DNA from: Bacteroidota bacterium
GTDB taxonomy: Bacteria > Bacteroidota > Bacteroidia > AKYH767-A > OLB10
NCBI GenBank assembly: GCA_016721435.1
Contig: JADKIC010000027.1
Location: 5,499 to 69,498, forward strand
Length of the DNA: 64,000 bases
Direction of reading: 5' to 3'
Shown: positions 18,767 to 28,932 of the stretch, in pieces
Layout: the number at the start of each line of letters is the position of its first letter
How positions within the stretch are numbered: position 1 is the stretch's first letter
Position numbers and translations under genes: made by a program
The notes under the pieces: model-generated
Databases searched by the model: none
Told to the model about the DNA's origin: nothing
Seen by the model: the letters and a program-made list of their open reading frames with translations, nothing else

Positions 18767-20404
18767 TTACGGGTCCATTACTGAAATCCGGACAATAGAA
18801 TTTTCCATGCGTTTCCTGATCTGAATGAAGTTCAGACCACATTTTAACTCTGAAGTCTGTATGATTTTATATTGTGAGCCGACAGTATAATAAGTGCGAT
18901 CCAAAAATTTGATCTTTTTGCCGGTATGATCTACCAGGATAAATTCTATCCATCCTTCCACCGGATTTTGAAAGTTTATGGTAGTTTTATCAGCGCCGGT
19001 AACCGGATTGGGATAGGCTATATCTTGAGTAGTAGAGTTTGAATTGCCCTCTCGTTCAAATGTTGATTCGTGAGGACCAATGTCGATAGCAGTCCCTTGC
19101 AGTCTGGTTTGATCTTCACAGTCCTTTAGCAAATTTTTAAATGGTAAAAGTTGTCCTGCATCAATCAATAAGGAGCCGGCCCCGACCCGGTAATCATCCT
19201 TGTCAATATCATGAAATCGCAAAAGGTTTAAGTCCGTGGTTGCAAAATTGGATCCTACAGATATTTTTTCACCTACAATATTGATATAACCTTCCTCGAA
19301 GTTGCCAGGGGATATTTCGGTTTTTAAAATGACATTGTTTACTATGAAGTTTCTTTTCTTCCCCTGATAACTTAAAAAACGAATGCCTTCTGTTCTCGCA
19401 TTTAAGATGAGGTTGTTAAAGATGTAAAAGTACATACCGGATATGGCTGATTTTTCATCGATATACATTCCGTATTTTCCGCTGGATAAGTTATTGTTTT
19501 TTCCCGGACGGAGAATTTTATTATTGTAGATGTAAATGTCGCCCAGTCCATTCGTAAATATTCCTGAACCTTCTCCATCCTTTATTTCATTGTTATAAAT
19601 TTCTCCGGTTGACCCTTCTCCGAGGATGATGCCGGTCATTTGCCAATCTGTTTTTGACTGACTATCATAACGGATCAAATTATGATGAATCCTTGTGTTG
19701 ATGGCAGAGCTAACCTGAATACCATCCCATCCTGTATATTCAACAATGTTATTATAGACTTCAACGTTCCTGAGTAAGGGCGGTAAGACGGTTACTGCAA
19801 TGCCGCTACATTGAATGACCTGCCCGTTGTAGAACGAACTTCCGATATACATTCCTTCTGTTCCGCTATGATGGACATAGCAATCATGAATGGAGGTGTT
19901 TTCCTGAATAAAGCTGCTTCGGAGAAATCCACAAAAGGGTTCTGTCTTTGCTACAATACCTGAATACTGCGAGAAACCGACTTCAACACCTTCTACTTCA
20001 ACAAAGGATGTATAATCACCAATACTCAAACCACTGCCTACTTTATTGAAAATGCGAATTCCGTATTTGATAGGAGCACTTCCTTTTCCACTTAGTTTGA
20101 TATGTGTAGATCGGCGTATAGAAATGCCAAAGTAATGATCACTATTGATTTCAACTTCTCCCTGACCATTGCTAATGATTATCGGATTTTCCGGAGACCC
20201 ATTGATGTTTTTTAAAATGATAAAAGGTCGAATGCCGGGTAAAAGTAATATTGTATCGCCCGGTAGAAGTGTAGAGAAAGGAAATAAATTCCCGTCAATA
20301 ACCGTTTTTAAAGAGTCTGCAGCAATTGTTTTTTGAGCCCTGGCTGAATGAGCTAGCAGGAAGAATACGCTGATGAGGTGGATACGGATAAAAAGATTCT
20401 TCAT
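18767..20404 (-). CDS. Parallel beta-helix (right-handed) protein with T9SS sorting domain
   Basis: 545 residues: a signal peptide (MKNLFIRIHLISVFFLLAHSARA), a long right-handed beta-helix with PbH1-type repeats from about residue 70 to 400 (many NNI/NNV turns such as VEYTGWDGIQVSSAINTRIH and IYNNEIKDGEGSGIF), then a C-terminal region starting YPNPVTGADKTTINF that matches a T9SS type A sorting domain. Such folds are common in polysaccharide lyases and surface adhesins; I see no catalytic signature that would decide. Its start lies 14 nt after the LruC gene's stop, so the two likely form one transcript of cell-surface proteins beside the polysaccharide region. The frame is intact. Confidence 0.8.
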   Translation of the reverse strand: MKNLFIRIHLISVFFLLAHSARAQKTIAADSLKTVIDGNLFPFSTLLPGDTILLLPGIRPFIILKNINGSPENPIIISNGQGEVEINSDHYFGISIRRSTHIKLSGKGSAPIKYGIRIFNKVGSGLSIGDYTSFVEVEGVEVGFSQYSGIVAKTEPFCGFLRSSFIQENTSIHDCYVHHSGTEGMYIGSSFYNGQVIQCSGIAVTVLPPLLRNVEVYNNIVEYTGWDGIQVSSAINTRIHHNLIRYDSQSKTDWQMTGIILGEGSTGEIYNNEIKDGEGSGIFTNGLGDIYIYNNKILRPGKNNNLSSGKYGMYIDEKSAISGMYFYIFNNLILNARTEGIRFLSYQGKKRNFIVNNVILKTEISPGNFEEGYINIVGEKISVGSNFATTDLNLLRFHDIDKDDYRVGAGSLLIDAGQLLPFKNLLKDCEDQTRLQGTAIDIGPHESTFEREGNSNSTTQDIAYPNPVTGADKTTINFQNPVEGWIEFILVDHTGKKIKFLDRTYYTVGSQYKIIQTSELKCGLNFIQIRKRMENSIVRISVMDP

Positions 20405-20417
20405 AAATATTTTCCAG

Positions 20418-22483
20418 TTACCTTATCAAAATTTTCGTGGGATCCCTGAAACCGGGCTCATTACTATACCAATTATTGTATAAGGTTCCTCCGGATTGAG
20501 ACCAATCTGCGAATTTCAAATAGGCATCCATGATCTGGGCCTTTTCAATCACAATTCCGTATTCTCCAGGGATATTTATGCACCAGGGCAAGTTCCTGTC
20601 TGATTTATAATAGCGTCCCATGGCTTGGTTCGTTCGGTCCTGGCCGGTATTGAACAAAGCAGGATCTGCTAAATCAGTGGGTTCATAATTGGCCATATGG
20701 ATTTCATAACCTCTTCTTTTATTGGAGATGAGAAATGGATTGTAAGGAGCCGTGCCCAATGTGGCAGGCGAAATACCTGATATAAATCGAATGGCTAAAC
20801 GAATGGTATCACTGGCAACAACAGGCGATCCCGGTTCAGTGTTTATATAATATCCTGCAGGACGTGGTGCGACTGCTGTTGAGTTATCAAATACCACCAC
20901 CACGGCATTGGTTTGTCCGGCCTCCGTACCATTGCCATTTACATTGATGAAATTTTCAGTCAGTATTGGGCCATTGACGCTTTCTATAAATGAAGGGGGT
21001 ATAGGAAGTTCAATTCCAAAACCATGTTGAAAAGAACCTCCTGCTGCTTTTACAAATATTTTGGATTGGATTTCTTTCACTTCATTGTTTGCATTTCGGA
21101 TTGAATTCATCCGGTAGCCAACGAGTAAATCATTCATATCATAATCTCCTCTGAAAGGCCATAAATCTTCGAAGGCGAGATATCCAAATGTGTTTGCACT
21201 TGGATAATAGTCATTATAAGCGAGGTCAAAATCCAAGGGATATTCATCGTATAAATCATCTACTCCATCGCCATCTGTATCGTTCGGATTTGCGGTCGGA
21301 TTAACACGGTTGGTGGAAATAGCAGCCGATGGATTGGTGGTGACATAAAACAAGGCATCATTAAAATCATCATCGCTTCCTGCTCCCCGATGGAGATCCT
21401 CAAAGGCTATGATCATTTTTTCTTCAACGGCATCCCAAAGTAGAACATTATGACTGCGTAAAGATGATGTGGTTTCAGGATTTAAATCATCATTGGAATA
21501 GTATTGTCCATTTCCATTTCCTACTTGTGCATTGTTGATGGAGAAGGCATCGGCCAGAAGAACAAAGCCAATCATACTATCGGGTCCGCAGTTTCCTAAA
21601 TAAACTTTATCTCCACTCACCAGGCCACCTCCGGAGTTTTGGTAAGATAGGTTAGGGAATACAATATGAATGTTGGTGATATCGCTGGTGGAAGCGGGTG
21701 GATTATTTTTATGGTATTTATAATAGCCAATGGAGTTCCTGTAACCCGCACCTTCATGTACAAATGTCATCCAGACATCTGCTGTTTGAGTAATTTCAAG
21801 ATTGCTGGCTGTATTTATAGCAATATATTCGGGATGTGCTAACGGTACGGGCTGTCTTTCAGGTAATGAATAATTAATGCGGGAAAGCAAGTCTGAACTG
21901 ACGATATCCCGAACAGGTTCCATATAATTTGGTACTCCCTGACTATTCCAGGTACCTAAATACAATTTATTGGGAATGGATGAAGTCCTGTTTGCAGAAG
22001 TAGAATATCCATTTCCGATTGCATGGATATCCTTGTACAATACTTTTGGGGATTGCTTCCTCCCAGCGACAATTGAATATGATTATTATTTACGGTAACA
22101 ACCGCATTATTGGTAATTCCTATATAATCCGTATTGATGACAAATTGATTCAAGGTTTTAAGGGCCTTGAACTTTCCGGAGATAATACCTGTGGCATTAG
22201 TAGCTCCTCTGAAAAGTACTTTACCATTGTTTTCAGGTATATCGGTCATGATATCCACTACCACTTTTGATATCGGACCGTCGGTGTTATTCTTTAATCG
22301 GATTTCGAAGGTCACCTCCCTGTCGAGGTTAAAATTAAATCCGGAAGGTACCAATAGGTCATTCATATTAGTCACTTGTGTTGCTGAAACATCGGGAGCC
22401 TGATACTCATCAATTTCTTTGACACAAGAAGTAAAACTTATGATAACAAGACCTGTCACAATACAGTAAAACAGACTCTTCAT
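20418..22483 (-). CDS. LruC domain-containing lipoprotein with DUF4114-like region (one frameshift)
   Basis: About 690 residues. The start MKSLFYCIVTGLVIISFTSC gives a lipoprotein signal. An N-terminal beta domain carries VTVNNNHIQLSLGG; a one-base break follows near 22040-22060. The middle has a DUF4114-like stretch (GFVLLADAFS and FEDLHRGAGSDDDFNDALFY, a Ca-binding-like acidic loop). A second acidic loop DTDGDGVDDLYDEYPLDFDLAY resembles a thrombospondin type-3 Ca site, and the last 300 residues (YLAFEDLWPFRGDYDMNDLLV) form the LruC domain. The protein belongs to a Bacteroidota surface family of unknown role, with two probable calcium sites. It is likely co-transcribed with the downstream beta-helix protein. 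Confidence 0.8.
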
Positions 22484-22592
22484 TGGGTTCGATTGCATAT
22501 ATAATAGAAAGACTTTATCCGTACCAATTATACAGTTATATGAATAACAAAAAATACTTTTCCATTCGATTTCTTACAAATGGAAGAAAATA

Positions 22593-23786
22593 TCACATCA
22601 TCTCTTCGTTTATCATTATTTTACGTTCAGAACGCTCCCAAACAGCAGATTGACTTCCCTTCATGAACCGTAAGAATCCGGCAATTGCAGCATAATTCAT
22701 AAGTAGAAAATAGTACGGAATGAAAAATACTTTAAACCGGAGTTCTCTCTTTTCAAAGTGCATTCCAAATGCAGCCAGAAGATAGAATGATACATGAAGA
22801 AAGAGTACGGAAGCATAAAATGTATCATTGATAGCAAGAATAATATTCAGAGGGATGGCCAGCAATAAAAAAAGAGGTGCCAAAGTCCACCGGAGTACCC
22901 TATGGGAAATATATTGAAAAGTTAGAACAGGGTGACTGAAGAAATTGAACAAACTTTTTAAACGGCTCATCGCCTGCCATCCACCGGCGCAAATTCTAAT
23001 CTTTCGTTTTAGTTCTTCATGACTATTGGCCGATGCCGTTTCTGTAGCTGTTGCTGTAGGATCATACAAAACTCTATATCCGGCTTGAGTAATGCGGAGT
23101 GATAAGACAAAATCGTCGAGGATGGTATCTTCCTCAAGAGGTTTGTAGAGATGTCGACGAAAGGAAAACAATTCTCCTGCAGCTCCCACGATAGTGAGCA
23201 GTCTTGCATCAAACCGCTTTAACATGGACTCATACTTCCAGTAAAATCCTTCACCGGCCCCGGCAGCATTTTCTTTCCCTGTTTGCATAATTCTTTTTTC
23301 GCCACTGACTCCGCCCACAACTGGATTTATATAATGCTTCACAAGTGATCTAACAGCATGGACAGGAAGTAAAGTATTGGCATCAGAAAATATAACAATA
23401 TCGCCAGTTGCATGAGATACGGATCTGTTTTCCGCGGCTGATTTGCCTTTTCTGATTGGACTATGCAACACTTCAATTTCCGTATACTCTTCCAATAACA
23501 TTTCCGAGCCGTCGGAAGAGCCATCGGTTATAAAAATAATTTGAATTTTACTTTTTGGGTAATCCAATTTCAAACAATTGTTCACTTTATCCCTTAGAAT
23601 CTCCAACTCATTAAAGCAGGGCACGATAAAGCTTACCGTCGGTTCAAAATGAGGATTAATGATTTCTCTGTCTTTTCTGAACAGTTCTCTTATTTTCACA
23701 AGGCCAAATAGCACAATTCCATAGCCGAAATAGGCATAGAAAATTACAGTTAGAAAGAGCCAGAATAGAATTTCAGTTAAAGTCAT
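22593..23786 (-). CDS. Membrane-bound family 2 glycosyltransferase
   Basis: 397 residues. One N-terminal helix, a cytoplasmic GT-A domain, then two to three C-terminal helices, as in PgaC- or cellulose-synthase-like enzymes. Motifs: SFIVPCFNELEILRDKV, FITDGSSDGSEML, the metal-binding IVIFSDANTLLP, and the acidic acceptor-site TILDDFVLSLRITQAGYRV. GGWQAMSR corresponds to the QxxRW-like site but is not a perfect match. Its ATG overlaps the stop of the acyltransferase gene (ATGA), so the two are coupled. It is part of the left arm of the polysaccharide region. The frame is intact. Confidence 0.87.
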   Translation of the reverse strand: MTLTEILFWLFLTVIFYAYFGYGIVLFGLVKIRELFRKDREIINPHFEPTVSFIVPCFNELEILRDKVNNCLKLDYPKSKIQIIFITDGSSDGSEMLLEEYTEIEVLHSPIRKGKSAAENRSVSHATGDIVIFSDANTLLPVHAVRSLVKHYINPVVGGVSGEKRIMQTGKENAAGAGEGFYWKYESMLKRFDARLLTIVGAAGELFSFRRHLYKPLEEDTILDDFVLSLRITQAGYRVLYDPTATATETASANSHEELKRKIRICAGGWQAMSRLKSLFNFFSHPVLTFQYISHRVLRWTLAPLFLLLAIPLNIILAINDTFYASVLFLHVSFYLLAAFGMHFEKRELRFKVFFIPYYFLLMNYAAIAGFLRFMKGSQSAVWERSERKIMINEEMM

Positions 23787-24430
23787 ATAGCAATTTTTAG
23801 TGATGATACGGGATGCTCAAATTTTTCCCATTTTGAGGTTATTGGATTGTACTGCTTAAGTATTTTAGCTGGGTTTCCTGCAACTATAGTGAAATCGGGT
23901 ACGCTTTTAGTAACGATGCTTCCTGCTGCAACGACAACATGTTTACCGATTTTTACTCCCGATGTTATGACAGCATTTGCTCCGATCCAACTATTATTTC
24001 CGATTGTAACTTCTGCTGTTGTACATGGCTGTAAACGAATTGGAGTATGAATGTCTTCATAACCATGATTTAGTGCAGAGATCACTACATTTTGAGCGAT
24101 GATAACATTGTCGCCTATGCGAAGTGGACCAATTAACACATTGCTTATTCCAATTCTGCTACCTGATCCAATATGCACAGCACCCATTCCATTATTTACA
24201 ACTGAGAAATCTTCAATAGTGGAATTATTTCCCAATGAAAATTTATTGAAGGGAAGCACATCCATTCGGGTACGTCGGCATATTCTTGAACCTTTACCTT
24301 TCTTATGGAAGAAGGGATTGATTATCCATTGCACCCACCACCGTGGTCTTGCCTGATTTTTAGGCATAAGCAAACGAAGTCCAAGTTTTTTTAAGGCCGG
24401 GTTTCGCTTTATTTTATCAACCAATGACAT
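23783..24430 (-). CDS. Hexapeptide-repeat (left-handed beta-helix) acyltransferase
   Basis: 215 residues. From residue about 60 onward it has regular hexapeptide repeats (IGSGSRIGISNVLIGPLRIG, then IGNNSWIGANAVITSGVKIG and VVAAGSIVTKSVPDFTIVAG), ending in the typical AGNPAKILKQYN. The likely catalytic His is in SALNHGYED, as in WcaF-, LacA- and CysE-like O-acetyltransferases. A role in O-acetylating a sugar of the polysaccharide is inferred from its coupling to a glycosyltransferase and its place in the cluster. The frame is intact. A divergent glycosyltransferase starts 130 nt away on the other strand. Confidence 0.85.
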   Translation of the reverse strand: MSLVDKIKRNPALKKLGLRLLMPKNQARPRWWVQWIINPFFHKKGKGSRICRRTRMDVLPFNKFSLGNNSTIEDFSVVNNGMGAVHIGSGSRIGISNVLIGPLRIGDNVIIAQNVVISALNHGYEDIHTPIRLQPCTTAEVTIGNNSWIGANAVITSGVKIGKHVVVAAGSIVTKSVPDFTIVAGNPAKILKQYNPITSKWEKFEHPVSSLKIAI

Positions 24431-24559
24431 TGTTCCCTGTTTTTTGTGATTTTACGGTAAATTTTTTAAAAAGTTCTTACAGCATTTCCCGGGTCCAATA
24501 AAATAGAAAGCGGTAACGATATGGTGTATTCTTCGTAGAATGATCAACATCTTAAGCCA

Positions 24560-25771
24560 ATGATTAAAGATCAGGATATAGTAATTGTAGGACTTCAACC
24601 CTGGGATATTCCTATAGGTAGTAATTGCATTAATATTGCAAAGGAGCTTTCTAAATATAATCGTGTTCTCTATGTGAATCCCCCTTTAGACAGGAGTACC
24701 TATATAAAAGGGCGAAATGATGAAAGGGTAAAGCGTCGTATTGAAGTGGTACGTGGAAAAAAGGATGGCTTATCGCGGGTTTCAGAAAACTTATGGACAT
24801 TGTATCCTAAACAATTGGCAGAGTCGATCAATTGGATTAACAATTCCTCCATGTTTCACTGGTTAAACAAAATTAACAACCGTCGTTTTTCCAGTGATAT
24901 TCGTTCTGCCATGAATAGAATTCGTATGCGTCGTTTTATACTCTTCAATGATCAGTCGATGATTCGTAGTTTTCATTTGAAAGAAATGTTAAAACCGGAG
25001 CTGTTTATTTATTATATAAGAGATAATCTGAGCTCCATCCCTTATTTTCAAAAGCATGCATTGGATTTAGAAGAAAAACTGATTGCAGAAGCTGATATCG
25101 TCGCTACTAATTCCGACTTTCTAGCCACCTACGCAAGAAAGTTCAATCCCGCTGCTGAAATGGTAGGTCAAGGTTGTGACTTTACCCTTTATGCTGATGC
25201 TGCCGAAATTCCCTTTGCCAAAGAGCTAAGTGATATAAAAGGACCCATTATTGGATATACCGGCTTTCTTACCTCAATCCGACTTGATATAGGCGTTCTG
25301 GAACGTGTTGCGGAAAATCGTCCCGCCTGGCAGATAGTGCTGGTAGGGCCGGAGGATGATACGTTTAAAAATTCCGCCTTGCATAAGATGAATAATGTTC
25401 ATTTTCTTGGAAATAAACCTCCGGAGAATTTGCCCTCTTACATAAAAAGTTTTGATGTAGCCATCAATCCGCAAGTGGTAAATGCCGTGACCATGGGTAA
25501 TTATCCTCGCAAAATTGATGAATATCTCGCATTGGGCAAACCGGTAGTGGCTACTTATACCCCATTTATGGAGTATTTTAAAGATTACACCTATCTCGCA
25601 AAATCGGCAGCCGAATTTGAAATATTAATTGCAAAAGCGTTAGAGGATAATCGAGAAGATCTAGAAAAATCACGAAGATCATTTGCCTTAACACATACCT
25701 GGGAGGCCAACGTTGAAGCAATAAGTAAACTGATAGAACAAAAAGAATTAATTGACGTAAAAACACATTAA
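24560..25771 (+). CDS. GT-B glycosyltransferase (TuaH-like)
   Basis: 403 residues. The N-terminal half begins IVIVGLQPWDIPIGSNCINI, and the C-terminal nucleotide-sugar domain has IIGYTGFLTSIRLDIGVL, VLVGPEDDTF, HFLGNKPPENLPSYIKSFDV, and YPRKIDEYLALGKPVVATYT, the loop that contacts the sugar nucleotide (normally an E-x7-E motif; here DEYLALGKP). It resembles glycosyltransferases annotated as TuaH-like or GT1/GT4. It is one of only two genes on the plus strand inside the polysaccharide region, followed 13 nt later by a methyltransferase. The frame is intact. Confidence 0.8.
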   Translation: MIKDQDIVIVGLQPWDIPIGSNCINIAKELSKYNRVLYVNPPLDRSTYIKGRNDERVKRRIEVVRGKKDGLSRVSENLWTLYPKQLAESINWINNSSMFHWLNKINNRRFSSDIRSAMNRIRMRRFILFNDQSMIRSFHLKEMLKPELFIYYIRDNLSSIPYFQKHALDLEEKLIAEADIVATNSDFLATYARKFNPAAEMVGQGCDFTLYADAAEIPFAKELSDIKGPIIGYTGFLTSIRLDIGVLERVAENRPAWQIVLVGPEDDTFKNSALHKMNNVHFLGNKPPENLPSYIKSFDVAINPQVVNAVTMGNYPRKIDEYLALGKPVVATYTPFMEYFKDYTYLAKSAAEFEILIAKALEDNREDLEKSRRSFALTHTWEANVEAISKLIEQKELIDVKTH

Positions 25772-25784
25772 AAAAAATAAATGT

Positions 25785-26553
25785 ATGTCTAATAAAAAAA
25801 TTAATGTCGGTCAATACACCGAGTTCACGGAGATTGTTGATATAAAACGATTGAATTTTATTGCTGAAATTATCCAAACCTATTGTCATTCCGGTGCTAA
25901 GATTCTGGATATTGGATGCGGTAATGGAAATATTGCCAGAGGAATTGGTAGTTTGGGTTATCAGGTTACGGGCATTGATTTTAGTGCGAATGCGATCAAT
26001 TATGCAAAATCTAAAAATACTCTTCCCAATGTTACTTTTAAAGTTTGCAGCGCTGAAGAAGTGACCGACGGTGATCAGTTTGATGCCATTATTTGCAGCG
26101 AAGTACTGGAGCATTTACATAATCCGGATGGATTAATGAATACTATAGCTGAAATCCTTCGTCCGGGAGCTATTTTCATTGCTACTGTACCGAACGGGAT
26201 AGGGCCACGGAATTACTTATCACCCGACCGGTGCAACGTATGTCGAAAGGTTGGATGGGAAATATGATTTCTAATTCAAAAAGATGCTGGGTTATAGCAA
26301 TAGCACAGTGCAAAGTCAATCGGAGGATTTGACGCATGTTCAGTTTTTTACAAGACAGGCCATTACCAATTTGATCAGTAAGCATGGATTTGATTTATTA
26401 CAGTTCGGTCATTCCAATTGTATAGAAAAGGTTTTCCCTTATTCAATGTTGACCCGCAATGTAAAATTGCTTTCCAAATTTGATAATTCAGTAGTTGATT
26501 ATTTGCCATCGGTTATGGCAAGCGGTTTCAATACTGCCTGGAGAAAATACTAA
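25785..26553 (+). CDS. Class I SAM-dependent methyltransferase (two frameshifts)
   Basis: About 250 residues. SAM-binding motif I is AKILDIGCGNGNIARGI, post-motif I reads VTGIDFSANAINYAK, and motif II-like ICSEVLEHLHNPDGLM follows. The frame breaks near 26200 (PRNY, then LITRPVQRMSKGWMG) and near 26278 (SNSK, then MLGYSNSTVQSQ), both one-base-type at or near short A or C runs; the C-terminal part runs to 26553. It follows the TuaH-like glycosyltransferase by 13 nt, so it may methylate a sugar or lipid carrier in the same pathway, but this is inferred only from position. UbiE/Coq3-like and polysaccharide methyltransferases share this fold. Confidence 0.8.
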
Positions 26554-26577
26554 TAAAAAGTAAATAGAATTGTAGGG

Positions 26578-27771
26578 TCAGCTTGTATATGCAGGCTGGC
26601 CTTCACTTTTTGTGAGATTTGGTGTTTTGGAAAGTGCAGGCTTAAGAATAGTGGTGTACAGTTGCAGTAATTTTTCGACGGAAGTATGCCAATTGAAATT
26701 TCTAACACGCTCCATACCCTTTTGAGCATACATCTTTCTAAGTTTCTCATCTTTATAAAATTTTAAAAGGGCATCGGCAATTTTTTCAGGTGAAGCTGGA
26801 TTGGCCAAAAGTGCACTTCCACCCGCAATCTCCGGCATAGCCGAACAATCTGAAGTAATCACAGGAGTACCGCAAGCCATCGCTTCAAGAATGGGAATTC
26901 CGAAACTTTCTCGTAAAGATGGGTAAAGATAAATTAAGGCTCTGTTGTATAAATCCGGCATTTCAGAATTATGAACGTAGTTGGTCAGATGAATTTCGGA
27001 CTTCAATGCACTCAGTTTATGATTGTTCAGCAGTTGATTCAAAACCCCGGAAGATAGATCCGTGATAACTAGTTTAATGTTACTACCACTCTTTTTTTTG
27101 AAAATGTCAAAAGCCTTCAGTACATTGATGGTGTTTTTCTTGGGGTCCGTATTTCCATGAAATAAAATATAGGGTTCACGGGGAAGTTTGTACTTTAAAG
27201 CAGATGTTAATGTATGTTCTAACGGCTTCGGCATAAAATGAGAAGAAACAGCATTATAGATGAAGCTGATCTTTCCATTTAATTGAGGGGCAAAGTCTTC
27301 AATTGTTCGTTGTTCTGTAGCAGAAACAGTAATTAACATTTCCGCTTTTTGAATGACTATGGGTACAATTTGTCTCCTGTACCATTTTCCAATCTTTTGA
27401 TAGATGGATCCTCCATACGAACATTTACTATTTTCCAGGTATATAATATCATGTAATGTGATTAATCTCTTACAGGAAAGAAATAGTGGAGAAGTGTTTC
27501 CGGTAGAATGTAAAAGGTCGAGTTGATAGACGAAGGATAGGATCGGTAACACGACCTGCTCCATAAAGGGACTTGGAAGACGAGGTAATCTTATAATCTT
27601 GAAATTTTCACATTCCTGAATTAAAAAATGATCCGGACCATTAAAGCAGAATAAATAGTAGGTATTGATTTTGTCTAAAAATTGGAGCTTTTTTATTTGT
27701 TCTATTGCAACAATATCCATCCCATGTTTATGGTTGCGAAAAATTCTGAACGCCTCAATACCTATTCTCAT
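26578..27771 (-). CDS. Family 4 glycosyltransferase
   Basis: 397 residues, GT-B fold. GIEAFRIFRNHKHGMDIVAI opens the N-terminal domain; the C-terminal domain has YILFHGNTDPKKNTINVLKA, MPDLYNRALIYLYPSLRESF, and FGIPILEAMACGTPVITSD, the E-x7-E motif (here ESFGIPILE). The last gene of the polysaccharide operon, 13 nt downstream of the next GT4. It converges with the methyltransferase gene (24 nt between stops). A retaining glycosyltransferase adding a sugar to the repeat unit is the likely role; the sugar is unknown. The frame is intact. Confidence 0.9.
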   Translation of the reverse strand: MRIGIEAFRIFRNHKHGMDIVAIEQIKKLQFLDKINTYYLFCFNGPDHFLIQECENFKIIRLPRLPSPFMEQVVLPILSFVYQLDLLHSTGNTSPLFLSCKRLITLHDIIYLENSKCSYGGSIYQKIGKWYRRQIVPIVIQKAEMLITVSATEQRTIEDFAPQLNGKISFIYNAVSSHFMPKPLEHTLTSALKYKLPREPYILFHGNTDPKKNTINVLKAFDIFKKKSGSNIKLVITDLSSGVLNQLLNNHKLSALKSEIHLTNYVHNSEMPDLYNRALIYLYPSLRESFGIPILEAMACGTPVITSDCSAMPEIAGGSALLANPASPEKIADALLKFYKDEKLRKMYAQKGMERVRNFNWHTSVEKLLQLYTTILKPALSKTPNLTKSEGQPAYTS

Positions 27772-27784
27772 TATTATGAATTCC

Positions 27785-28921
27785 CTATGCCACTGCTCTG
27801 ATTTCCGGAATTAAAGATTTGTAAAGATTTTCATTGTGCTGAACCATCATTTTCAGATCGAAATTATTTTCAACCGTTGCCCTTGCCGCAGCTCCAAGTT
27901 TAGTGCGGAGTTCAGGATGATGATGTAATCGAAGAATAGCTTCCGCAAGTGATTGATGATCCCGGCAGGGTACCAGAATACCGTTTTGCTCTGATTGAAT
28001 AGCTTCCTTTGTACCATCAACCGGTGTGGCAATGATGGCCTTTCCCATGCCCATGGCTTCCAGCATTCCAATAGGCAAGCCTTCCCATAACGACGGTAAG
28101 GTATAGATGTCAAATGTATTTAAGACTTCAGGAATGTCAGTGCGAAACGGATGAAATGTGACCATGTCGCTAATTCCCATTTGGCTTACCATTTCTATAC
28201 TTCTTTTCAGATCACCATCTCCAATGAATAAGAACTGTATATCCCGAGTAGATTTCGCCACTTCTGCAATAGCCTTGATCAGCGTGAAAGGATCTTTTTG
28301 TACAGTCATTCGTACTAAATAGCCAACAACAGTTTTTCCCGGCTGTATTTTTAATTCCTCCCTCAAATCTATTAATTTGCGTTGCGGATCAAATTTTTCC
28401 AGATTGATTCCATAATTAATCACGCGACTTCTCTTCATGTTGAATCGCTGAAGTCCGTCCTTTTGATTGGAATGAGAAACACTGATGGTCACATCTACAT
28501 TGTCTGTAAGAAATTTTTCTGAAAGTTCTCTTACCTGTCGGACATGAAAAGCCTGATCCTGATGAAACGACCAGCCATGTACAGTGTAAACAATAGGAAT
28601 TCCCATTGATTTTGCGGGAAAAATAGTGTTACTTAATGATCTCGTTCCATGAGCATGCAGAATATCTATTTCCTCGTTTCGGATGATATTTTTAACAGCT
28701 TTGTATGTAGTGATGTTAAATGGCTTTAACGTTTCAACGACATACGTCTTGATGTTCAACTTTCGAAGCTCATCTACCATTGGGCCATGAGTAAAAGAAA
28801 GGACCACCGGCTCAAACTGGTCTTTGTTGAGATTACGTACTAAATCCAGGACATGCGATTCGCCACCTCCAATTTGTCCTTGTCGGATGGTTTCAAGAAT
28901 TTTGATTTTATGACTATTCAT
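27785..28921 (-). CDS. Family 4 glycosyltransferase
   Basis: 378 residues, GT-B fold. IGGGESHVLDLVRNLNKD is the typical acceptor-domain start; HAHGTRS follows, and the donor domain has VGYLVRMTVQKDPFTLIKAI, FLFIGDGDLK, and PSLWEGLPIGMLEAMGMGKA with the E-x7-E motif (EGLPIGMLE). It lies 11 nt from the upstream GT2 gene and 13 nt from the downstream GT4, within the polysaccharide operon. The frame is intact. Confidence 0.92.
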   Translation of the reverse strand: MNSHKIKILETIRQGQIGGGESHVLDLVRNLNKDQFEPVVLSFTHGPMVDELRKLNIKTYVVETLKPFNITTYKAVKNIIRNEEIDILHAHGTRSLSNTIFPAKSMGIPIVYTVHGWSFHQDQAFHVRQVRELSEKFLTDNVDVTISVSHSNQKDGLQRFNMKRSRVINYGINLEKFDPQRKLIDLREELKIQPGKTVVGYLVRMTVQKDPFTLIKAIAEVAKSTRDIQFLFIGDGDLKRSIEMVSQMGISDMVTFHPFRTDIPEVLNTFDIYTLPSLWEGLPIGMLEAMGMGKAIIATPVDGTKEAIQSEQNGILVPCRDHQSLAEAILRLHHHPELRTKLGAAARATVENNFDLKMMVQHNENLYKSLIPEIRAVA

Positions 28922-28932
28922 GAATTAGGGAA

